Shown in pieces: positions 43,978 to 53,400 of a stretch of 64,000 nt of DNA. Every line of letters begins with the position of its first letter. Within the stretch, counting starts at the first letter, position 1. Under the pieces are notes generated by a model. It ran no database searches, had not been told where the DNA came from, and was given only the letters and a program-made list of their open reading frames with translations. The position numbers and the translations under genes were made by a program. Origin of the DNA: Mycolicibacterium chubuense NBB4 (GTDB lineage: Bacteria; Actinomycetota; Actinomycetes; Mycobacteriales; Mycobacteriaceae); assembly GCF_000266905.1 (NCBI RefSeq), contig NC_018027.1:186001-250000 (forward strand), given 5' to 3'.

Positions 43978-45813
43978 CTAGAAGGCCGCCTCGTCCAGTT
44001 CCATGACCTCGTTGTCGAGGTTGTCGATGATGGACCGGGTGCTGGTGAGCAGAGGCAGGAAGTTCTTCGCGAAGAACGACGCCACCGCGACCTTGCCCTC
44101 GTAGAAGGAGCGGTCGTCACCCTCGGCGCCGGCGTCGAGCTTGCTGATCGCCACGGCGGCCTGCTGCTGCAGGAGCCAGCCGAGCACCAGGTCGCCGACG
44201 CTCATCAGGAAGCGCACCGAACCCAGGCCCACCTTGTAGATGCTCGCCGGATCCTCCTGCGAGGCCATCAGGTAACCGGTCAGCGTGGCCGCCATGCCCT
44301 GGACGTCCTCGAGCGCGGTGGCGAGCAGCGCGCGCTCGGCCTTCAAACGCCCGTTGCCGGTCTCGGCCTTGACGAACTGCTCGATCTGGCCGGCCACGTG
44401 CGCCAGGGCCACACCCTTGTCGCGGACGATCTTGCGGAAGAAGAAGTCCTGCGCCTGGATGGCCGTGGTGCCCTCGTACAGCGAGTCGATCTTGGCGTCA
44501 CGGATGTACTGCTCGATCGGGTAGTCCTGCAGGAAGCCGGAGCCGCCGAAGGTCTGCAGGCTCTCGGTGAGCTTCGCGTAGGCCTGCTCGGAGCCGACAC
44601 CCTTGACGATCGGCAGCAGCAGGTCGTTGACCTTGACCGCCAGCTCCGGCTCGATGCCGTAGAGCGTCTTGGCCACCTCTGCGTCCTGGTGGGTCGCGGT
44701 GTAGAGGTACAGCGCACGCAGACCCTCGGCGTAGGCCTTCTGAGTCATCAGGGAGCGGCGCACGTCCGGGTGGTGCGTGATGGACACGCGCGGCGCGGTC
44801 TTATCGGTCATCTGGGTCAGGTCGGCACCCTGGACGCGGTCCTTGGCGTAGGCCAGCGCGTTCAGGTAACCGGTCGACAGCGTCGCGATCGCCTTGGTGC
44901 CCACCATCATGCGAGCCTGCTCGATCACGTCGAACATCTGCGCGATGCCGTTGTGCACCTCGCCGACCAGCCAGCCCTTGGCGGGGACGCCGTGCTGGCC
45001 GAGCGACAGCTCGCACGTCGCGGAGACCTTCAGGCCCATCTTGTGCTCGACGTTGGTGACGAACACGCCATTGCGCTCACCCGGCTCGCCCGTCTCCTGA
45101 TCGAACAGGAACTTCGGCACGAAGAACAGCGACAGCCCCTTGGTGCCCGGGCCTGCGCCCTCGGGACGGGCCAGCACCAGGTGCATGATGTTCTCGAACA
45201 GGTCGTCGGAGTCCGCCGAGGTGATGAAGCGCTTCACGCCGTCGATGTGCCACGAACCGTCGGGCTGCTGGACGGCCTTGGTGCGTCCGGCGCCGACGTC
45301 GGAGCCGGCGTCCGGCTCGGTCAGCACCATGGTCGAGCCCCAGCCGCGGTCGGCGGCGAGCTTGGCCCACTTCTTCTGCTCCTCTGTACCGAGGTGGTAG
45401 AAGATGTCGGCGAATCCGGCGCCCATCGCGTACATGTAGACCGCCGGGTTGGCGCCGAGGACGTGCTCCTGCAGGGCCCAGGACAGGGCGCGGGGCATCG
45501 GCGTACCGCCGAGCTCCTCGTCGATGCCCAGCTTGTCCCAGCCGCCCTCGATCACGGCGCGTACGGACTTCTTGAAGCCCTCGGGCAGCGTGACGGTGTG
45601 GGTCTTGGGGTCGAACACCGGCGGGTTGCGGTCGCCTTCTTCGAAGGACTCGGCGACGGGACCCTCCGCGAGGCGGGCCATCTCGGCCAGCATCTCGGTG
45701 GCGGTCTCGACATCGAAATCGGCGTAAGCGCCCTCGCCGAGCGCCTTGTCGACTCCGAGAACCTCGAACAGGTTGAACACCTGGTCGCGAACATTGCTCT
45801 TGTAGTGGCTCAC
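43978..45813 (-). CDS. fadE5: Acyl-CoA dehydrogenase FadE5
   Basis: This 611-residue acyl-CoA dehydrogenase corresponds to Rv0244c/MSMEG_0406. Features are the extended N-terminal region ([17 protein letters not shown]), [56 protein letters not shown] and [17 protein letters not shown]. FadE5 oxidises acyl-CoAs of broad chain length. The GTG at 45813 has GAGGAGG in front and gives the same length as the paralogue at 18641-20476; the frame's start at 45840 is less likely. A TTAC-N6-GTAA palindrome lies 50 bp upstream and a hairpin terminator follows. Confidence 0.93.
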   Translation of the reverse strand: MSHYKSNVRDQVFNLFEVLGVDKALGEGAYADFDVETATEMLAEMARLAEGPVAESFEEGDRNPPVFDPKTHTVTLPEGFKKSVRAVIEGGWDKLGIDEELGGTPMPRALSWALQEHVLGANPAVYMYAMGAGFADIFYHLGTEEQKKWAKLAADRGWGSTMVLTEPDAGSDVGAGRTKAVQQPDGSWHIDGVKRFITSADSDDLFENIMHLVLARPEGAGPGTKGLSLFFVPKFLFDQETGEPGERNGVFVTNVEHKMGLKVSATCELSLGQHGVPAKGWLVGEVHNGIAQMFDVIEQARMMVGTKAIATLSTGYLNALAYAKDRVQGADLTQMTDKTAPRVSITHHPDVRRSLMTQKAYAEGLRALYLYTATHQDAEVAKTLYGIEPELAVKVNDLLLPIVKGVGSEQAYAKLTESLQTFGGSGFLQDYPIEQYIRDAKIDSLYEGTTAIQAQDFFFRKIVRDKGVALAHVAGQIEQFVKAETGNGRLKAERALLATALEDVQGMAATLTGYLMASQEDPASIYKVGLGSVRFLMSVGDLVLGWLLQQQAAVAISKLDAGAEGDDRSFYEGKVAVASFFAKNFLPLLTSTRSIIDNLDNEVMELDEAAF

Positions 45814-45862
45814 GTTTCCTCCTCGTCGAGAACGCCACATGCGGTTGGGTACTTGTCGGACA

Positions 45863-45880
45863 AGTTACCCACCAGTAACT
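45863..45880. promoter_or_regulatory. Palindrome AGTTAC-N6-GTAACT upstream of fadE5
   Basis: AGTTACCCACCAGTAACT is perfect in both 6-base arms. It shares TTAC-N6-GTAA with the fabG4-fadA2 site. A second small palindrome (TACCG-CC-CGGTA, 45892-45903) lies just upstream. The remaining gap to 46122 shows no gene. Confidence 0.6.
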
Positions 45881-46122
45881 CGGGCCAACTATACCGCCCG
45901 GTAACTTCAACGCAAGACGGGCGCGAGCAATTTCCGCCAACTAACCAACCCAGCAGTTGGCCGAGGCCGGATTTGGCTCCGATTCTGCACCCTGAACTGG
46001 GCTTTCAGCAGCTTGTGATGATGGTCACGTTTGATTTTCCGCCCGCGGGTAAGGGGCGTCAGCATCGACATTCACGAGGCCGGAACCGGCCCTCCGCCAC
46101 CCGTTCGGGACTGCCGGCGCGG

Positions 46123-46914
46123 CTAGTGACCGGCCAGCCGCTTGTTGACCCACCGCGTGAGCCACGCGGGCGAAAAACGCGCCCCGGAGGCCAGCGCCTT
46201 GGCCTGGACGCCGACCGGGAAGTGCACCTGGCGGAGGACCTTGCGGGGCAACGCCGGGTCGACCGCCGCCACGATGCCCTCGGCGATGTCCTGGGCGGTG
46301 AGGCGAATGCCGAGCGAGTCGGTGGTGCCGGTCTTGACGTCCCGGGTCATCGCGGTGTTCACGTAGAGCGGCCACATGTCGATGACGCGGATGTCGTGTG
46401 CCGCCCACTCGAGGTTGAGCGCCTCGGTGATGGCACGCACGAAGAACTTGGTCGCACTGTAATTGGCGAGTTCGGCCTGACCGTAGATCGCCGACGCCGA
46501 GGCGAGGTTGACGACGACGGCCCCCGGCGTGGTCTTCAAAAACGGGAACGCACCGTGCAGGCCGTTCACCACCCCCTTGACGTTGACCTCGATCTCGCGG
46601 TGGTGCACGTCGAGGGGGATGTTCTCGAAGCGCCCGGCGTTGAGCAGGCCCGCGTTGTTGACCAGGACGTCGAGCCGGCCGCCGGCCGCTTCGTGGAACT
46701 CGCCCAGCCGCTGGGAGACCTCTTCGGCGTCGGTGACGTCCAGGTGCCCGACGACGCCGGTGCCGCCGACCGCGGTGATGTCGGCCCGCAGGACCTCCAG
46801 GCCCGCTTCGTCGATGTCGTAGGCACCCACGAAAAGACCCTGCCGGGCGAACAGCAGGGCCGTGGCCCTGCCGATGCCGGTCGCACCGCCGGTGATGAAC
46901 ACCGATCTCGTCAT
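46123..46914 (-). CDS. Short-chain dehydrogenase/reductase
   Basis: This 263-residue SDR has TGGATGIGRATALLFA near residue 8, LVNNAGLLNAG and the catalytic YSATK. It is the third gene of a minus-strand set (pks, tspO, this gene) with gaps of 23 and 10 bp, so it is probably transcribed with the PKS. It could reduce a keto group on a PKS-derived or other lipid, but this is inference from position. The ATG at 46914 has GGAGAGA in front. Confidence 0.85.
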   Translation of the reverse strand: MTRSVFITGGATGIGRATALLFARQGLFVGAYDIDEAGLEVLRADITAVGGTGVVGHLDVTDAEEVSQRLGEFHEAAGGRLDVLVNNAGLLNAGRFENIPLDVHHREIEVNVKGVVNGLHGAFPFLKTTPGAVVVNLASASAIYGQAELANYSATKFFVRAITEALNLEWAAHDIRVIDMWPLYVNTAMTRDVKTGTTDSLGIRLTAQDIAEGIVAAVDPALPRKVLRQVHFPVGVQAKALASGARFSPAWLTRWVNKRLAGH

Positions 46915-46924
46915 CTGTCTCTCC

Positions 46925-47419
46925 TCAGGAGTTGAGTTGCCACACCGCGAAGTTCAGGCACAGCGCGAACGTCGTCCACGCCAGGTAGGGCAGCAGTAAC
47001 CAACCGGCCACCGCGCTGCGCCGGAAGAACAGCACGACCGTGCCGATGAGCACGAGCCACAGCACGCTGAGCTCGGCGAAGGCAATGCCGCGCCAGCCGA
47101 GGCCGAAGAACAGCGGCGTCCACGCGGCGTTGAGCACCAGCTGGGCGGCGTAGGCCGTCAGTGCGGGCCGGGTCCGGGGCCAGGGGCCGCTGCGCCACAC
47201 CAGCCAGGCGGCGATGGCCATCAGGGCGTACAGCAGCGTCCACACCGGGCCGAACACCCACGACGGCGGCGCCCACGCGGGCTGCTGCAGCCGCTGGTAG
47301 TCCTGCGCCGAAGTGGTCGACGCGAGGCCGCCGACCCCCGACGCGATGACCACGGCGACCAGCGAGATCGCCAACGCCACCAGGGGTTTCGGCCGGGTGG
47401 GGGAGGAACTGTCGACCAT
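46925..47419 (-). CDS. tspO: TspO/MBR-family membrane protein
   Basis: This 164-residue protein has five predicted helices and the TspO signature: QRLQQPAWAPPSWVFGPVWT, LLYALMAIAAWLVW, QLVLNAAWTPLFFG and LPYLAWTTFALCLNFAVW. TspO proteins bind tetrapyrroles and other hydrophobic ligands and are linked to stress responses. It lies between the PKS (23 bp) and the SDR (10 bp) on one strand, an unusual partner for a lipid PKS operon. The N terminus carries a polar extension of about 12 residues. Confidence 0.87.
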   Translation of the reverse strand: MVDSSSPTRPKPLVALAISLVAVVIASGVGGLASTTSAQDYQRLQQPAWAPPSWVFGPVWTLLYALMAIAAWLVWRSGPWPRTRPALTAYAAQLVLNAAWTPLFFGLGWRGIAFAELSVLWLVLIGTVVLFFRRSAVAGWLLLPYLAWTTFALCLNFAVWQLNS

Positions 47420-47442
47420 GCCGAACCACCCTACCGGCGCGC

Positions 47443-50400
47443 TCAGTCTGCCGGTGGCGCGGCGGATTCCGCCTCGGCGGGCGCCGATTCGGCATCGGGC
47501 AGCTGACCCACGAGGTACTCGGCGAGCCCCCCGATGGTCGGGTAGTCGAAGACCGCGGTCGCGTTGATGGTGAACGCGCCGCCGAACTGACTGTGCAGCC
47601 GGTTGCGCAACTCGATCGCCATCAGTGAGTCGGTACCGAGGTCCAGGAACCGGCTGCTCGCGGCGGGCGGCTGGGCCAGCCGCAAAAAGTTCTGCACCTC
47701 CCGCTGCAGGAACTCGGTCACGAAACCGGCGCGCTGCGGCACAGGGATCTCCTGCAGCTGCCGCAGCAGCTCGCTGTCACCGGTCACCTCTCCCACCGCA
47801 CTGGGCAACACGAGGTCCAGGATCGGCGGCCGCGACGCGCCCAGCACCTTGGCCGCGCGCTGCCAGTTGGCCTTGATGACGGCGGCCTGTGCGGTGCCGT
47901 TGGCGACCACTTCGGCGAGAGCGCTGAGCGCCGCCGCGGGCTCCAGCGGAACCAGCCCCTGGGCCGCGATGTTGGCGCCGGCGGCCTCCGACGAGGCCAT
48001 GCCGCCCTGAGCCCAGGGGCCGAAGTTGGCCCCGGTGGCCGGCAGGCCGTGCGCCCGTCGCTGCGCGACCAGGCCGTCGAGCAGGGCGTTGGCAGCGGCG
48101 TAGTTGGACTGACCGGGTGAACCGAACAGGCTGGACACCGACGAGGACACGATGAAGAAGTCCAGATCGTCGGCCCTCGTCATGCGGTCCAGGTGGAGTG
48201 CCCCGAACGCCTTGGGCGCCAACGTGGTCCGGAATCGCTCGATGCTCTGCTGCGACAGCAGGGCGTCGTCGAGCACCCCGGCCAGATGCACCACCCCGGC
48301 GAGCGGCGGCAGCTCCGTGCGGATCCGCTCCAGCAGCCTCTCCACGCCGGACTCGTCACCGACGTCGGCCGGGAAGACGTGGACGCGGCACTTGTAGCGG
48401 TCGGTGATCTCCTCGATCACCCGCTGTGCGTCCGCCTCGGGCGCGCGCCGGCTGGTCAGCACGATGTCGCCGGCACCGAGTTGGGCCAGGTAGGCCGCCG
48501 TGTGCAGACCGATGGCGCCGAGCCCGCCGGTGATCAGGTAGCTCCGATCGGCGCGCGGCTGCAACGGATTCGGGATCTGCACGACGATCTTGCCGATGTG
48601 CCGCGCCTGCTGCATGCGGCGGAACGCGGTCCTGGCCTCGGTCAGCGGGTAGATCTCCGCGGGCAGGGGCGTCCACTCGCCGGCGGCCAGCCCCTGCGAC
48701 ACCTCGGTCAGCAGCCTGCGGATGCGTTCGGGCTCCTGGATGGTCACGGTGTCGAGCGCCACGATCTCGTAGGCGATGTCGGGACGGGCCGCCGCCATCT
48801 GCTCCGGGGTCCAGATGTCGCGCTTGGCGATCTCGGCGAAGCGGCCGTTCTGGGCGGTGGCCCGCACGGTGGCCTCGAGAAAGCCCTCGTTGGTCAGGCT
48901 GTTGAGCACCACGTCCACGCCTGCGCCGTCGGTGTCGGCCAGGATCTGGTCGGCGAAATCCGTTGTGCGCGAGTCATAGACGTATTTCACGCCCATCCTG
49001 CGCAGCGTCGCGCGCTTGAAGGTGCTGGCCGTCGCGAAGACCGTGGCACCGCGCTGCTGGGCCATCTGGATGGCCGCCAGACCGACTCCGCCGCTGGCGG
49101 CGTGCACGAGCACCCGGTCACCGGGTTGGAGCTGCGCCCAGTCGAACGCGAGCCGGACCGTCAGGGCCGCAGCGGGGATCGTCGCCGCCTCCACGGCGCT
49201 CACTCCGTCGGGAATCGGGGCCAGCAACTGGGCCGGCACGTTGAACCGGCTGGAGAACGCCCCTTGCATGAAACCGTAGACGCGCTGGCCCACCTCGAGT
49301 GCGGTCACCCCGTCACCGAGTTGCGTGACGACGCCGGCGAAGTCGCCGCCGATCGGCCCGGGGTCGCCGGGGTAGAGGCCGAGGACGTTGAGCACGTCGC
49401 GGAAGTTCAGTCCGGCGGCCTCGACCCGGACCTGCACGTAGCCCTCGGCGGGCGGCGGTACGTCGGTTTCGGTCAGCCGCAGGTTGTCGATCGCACCGCG
49501 TTCGGTGGGTGCCAGGACGTAGTCGCCCGCGCGGGGCACCGTCAGGTTGCCGCTGCGCGCCCACGGCAGCAACCGGGAGGCGAGCAACTTCCCTTGCCGG
49601 ACAGCCAGTTCCGGCTCGTCGATCGGGCCGGCCAACAGGCCGGCCAGCACCTGCACGGCCTCGGCGGAGCCGTCGCAGTCGACGAGCCGGGCGCGCAGCG
49701 CCGGCTCCTCGTTGATGGTGGTGCGACCGAATCCCCACAGTGCCGCCTGCGCCGGATCGACGGGCTCGCCGGATTCGGTGGCCACGGCACGCTCGGTGAC
49801 GATCCACAGGCCGCCGGGCAACTTCACGGCACCGTTCTGCACCTCGTGCACGGCACTGAGAAGGTTGGCGATCTCGGTCTCGATCCGCGCCTGGACCTCG
49901 GCGCTCGACTCGGTGCCGTGCGGCCCGACGCTGCGCCAGACGACCCCGGAGAATCCCATCCCGCGCGCGTGCGCCTGGGCCAGCACCTGGCCGAGGGGTT
50001 CTGAGTCCATCGCGCGGTCGAACGGGATGCATCCCGGCACCGTGGCCGCGAGCTCGTCGAATCCGGCGATCAGCCAGTTGCCGTTCACCCCGGAGCCGGC
50101 CTCGCCCGAGGTCGGAACCTCATGCCAGCCGAGCGTGTACAGCAGACGGGTGGCGTCGCCGCCGAGCCCGCGCAGCAACGCCTCCCTGGGCGCGCGTTTC
50201 ACCGTGAACTCGCGAATTCCGCCCAGCTGACGGCCCTCACGATCGACGAAGTCCAGGTCGAACACCTGGGTTTCGCTGTCGAGCGGGCTCTCGTGCCACC
50301 GTGCGCGGCAGTAGAACCGCCGCGGCATCTTCTCCCGCAGGGTCACCTTGCCGTACCGCAGCGGCAGGTACAGATCGTTGACGCCCTGTTCGGCCGCGAG

Positions 50401-53400
50401 CAGCGCCGGGAACGCCGGGAACGCGACTCCCGTGCACAGGTCCATCAGCACCGGGTGCATCGGTTCGGATCCGAGTTGTTCGGCGAGCTCGTCGCCGACG
50501 AGCACGTCGCCGATCGCCTCGCCCTCACCGAGCCACAGCGACTTCAGCGAACCCGACCAGGTCGGGCCCCACGCCAGTTCCAGATCGGCGAACGTCTCGA
50601 ACAGTTCCTGGGGGCGCATGCGGTTCAGGCGCTCGATCACGTCGTCGATCGGCTCGCTGCTCGCGGCAATATCGCTTACGCCGCTCGCGGCGGTGTCATT
50701 TGCGCCGCTCGCGGCGGTGCCCTCCGCGTTCAGCGACCACTCGGCCCCCCGCTCCCCGTACGGCCGGCTGTGCACCTGGAACGTCCACTCGCCCCCCGTC
50801 TCGGGCGAGTTCTCCAGCGGCCGCAGCGTCAGTTGCACCTCGCGCGAGCTCTTCTCGGGCAGGATGATCGGCTCGTAGAAGAAGACGTCCTTCACCCGCC
50901 CCGGGGTGCCGATCGCGGCCAGCGCCATCGCTGCGTACGTCGCCCCGGGGACGACGACGGTGCCGTAGATGACGTGGTCGGCCAGCCACGGCTGCGATCT
51001 GACGGACAGCCGGCTGCTGTAGACGGTGTCGCCGGACGCGAGTTCCTTTGCCCCGCCCAGGATTCCCGATGTGGCACTGCCGACCGCTCCATCCATGGCG
51101 ATGCCTGCCGTCTTGGGCCAGAAGCGGCGGCGCTGGAACGGATAGGTGGGCAGCTCGAGCCTGCGACGCGGGTGATCGTGCAGCGCAGCGAAATCCGGAC
51201 GGTGCCCGCCGACGTAGGCCGCGGCCAGCGCATCGGCGATCTGCCGCGCGTCTGCGACGCCCTTGCGCAGCGAGACGATAGCCCGCGGCGCGGGAAGATG
51301 TTCAGGCCAGACCTGCACCGCAGCCCCGGTCAGTACCGGCTGCGGACCGATCTCCATCAACACCGAGCACCCGAGGGCCGCCACGGTGCGCACGCTCTCT
51401 TCGAACTGCACCGGTTGACGGGAATGCCGGCGCCAGTACCGGGCGTCGAGCGGGGTCTGCGCCGTGAGCACGGTGCCGGTGCGGTTGCAGACCAGCGGCA
51501 GTGCCGGGGCGGCGAAACTCACCTGCGCCGCGCACGACTCGAATTCGTCGAGCACGGGATCGAGCAGTTCGGAGTGGAAGGCGTGACTGGTCTGCAGCCA
51601 GGTGCAGCGCACACCCTCGTCACTGAACCTGTCGACGATCTGCTCCAGATCCTCGCCGGGGCCCGAGAGCACGGTGTTGGGGCCGTTGTAGGCGCCGACC
51701 GAAACCCGCGGGAAGTCGCCGGCGATCTCCTCGACGTGCTTGGCGTCGCTGAACACCGCCACCATCCGGCCGCCGTCGGGCAGGCTGCCGAACAACCGGC
51801 CGCGCTCGGCCATCAACCGCGCGCCGTCTTCGAGGCTGAAGACGCCGGCCACGCAGGCGGCCGCGTACTGCCCCACGCTGTGCCCGAGCACCACGTCGGG
51901 CTGGATGCCCCACGACTGCCACAGCCGGGCCAGGCCCATCTCGACGGCGAAGAGCGCGGGCTGCGCGAACGACGTGTGCCGCAACGACTCTGCGGCTTCG
52001 CGGTCGTCGGCGAACAGCACCTCCAGCAGCGGACGCGCCAGCAGATCCTTGACCGCGTCCGCGCAGCGGGTCACGGTCTCGGCGAAAACGGGCTCGGTGT
52101 CGAACAGTTCACGGGCCATCCCCGGATACTGGCTGCCCTGGCCGGTGAACAGCCAGGCCGTGGTGGGGTGGTGCGTGTGGTCGCCGCGCACGACGCCGGG
52201 ACGCAGGCGGTTGCCGGCCAGGTCCGCGAGGGCGTCGCGCGCAGCGGCGACGGAATCCACCACGAGCGCGGCGCGATGCTCGAAATGCGAACGGCCGGTT
52301 CCGGCGGTGAAACACACGTCTTCGAGCGCGACATCGGGATGGGCGCCGAGCCACGCCGCGTAGCGCTCCGCGGTGGCCGTCAGCGCTTCCGGTGACCGCG
52401 CGGACAGCGGCAGCACATGTGCGGGCTCGCCGGCGGACTGCGTGTCCTCATCGGAGGGCGGTCGCGGCGGCGCCTCCTCGATCAGCACGTGCGCGTTCGT
52501 TCCGGTGAACCCGAAGGAGCTCACCCCGGCGCGGCGCGGCCGGCCGTTGGTGTGCCACGGAGTTGCCTCGTCGACGACGCGCACGGGCAGCGAGTCCCAC
52601 GGGATGTGGGGCGACGGCGTCGCGAAATGCAGGCTCTGCGGAAGCATCTCGTGTTGCAACGACAGCACGACCTTGATCAGACCCGCTGCGCCAGAGGCGG
52701 ATTCGAGGTGGCCGACGTTGGTCTTCACCGATCCCATGAGCAACGGCCGATCCGAGTCCCGTGAGCCGCCGTAGGCGGCGGCGGCGGCCTGGACCTCGAT
52801 CGGGTCACCCAGCGGGGTGCCCGTCCCGTGCGCCTCGAGGTAGTCGACGTCCCCACCGGTCAGACCGGCACGGGCCAGCGCCGTCCCGATCAGCCGCTGT
52901 TGGGCACCGCCGTTGGGCACCGTCAGGCCGCTGGAGGCGCCGTCCTGGTTGACCGCGCTGGCGGCGATGACCGCGCACACCCGGTCGCCGTCGCGCTCGG
53001 CGTCACTGAGCCGCTTGAGCACCAGAACCCCGCAGCCTTCACTGCGCACGTACCCGTCGGCGGAGGCGTCGAAGGTCTTGCACCGTCCGACGGGGGAGAG
53101 CATCCTCGCCCGGGAGGCGGCGACCACGGTCACCGGGCTGAGCAAGACGTTCACGCCGCCGGCCAACGCCAGGTCGCAGTCACCGGAATGCAGGGCCTGG
53201 CAGGCCTGATGAACGGCAACCAGGGTCGAGCTGCAGGCGGTGTCGACGGCCACCGCGGGCCCTTCGAGTCCCAGCGCGAAGGCGACCCGGCCGGAAATGG
53301 CGTTGAGCGCATTGCCGGTGATGAAGTGGGGCTCGATCTTGTCGATCGACTCGGCGGACAGCAGGTGCGCGTACTCGTTGGCGGCTACGCCGGTGAAGAC

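Noticed and set aside
43891..46935. Very long plus-strand open frame opposite fadE5
   Set aside because: It lies antisense to a clear fadE5 gene; the encoded text has no domain pattern and results from high-GC third positions. The same applies to long frames opposite the double FadE, the PKS and aftD.
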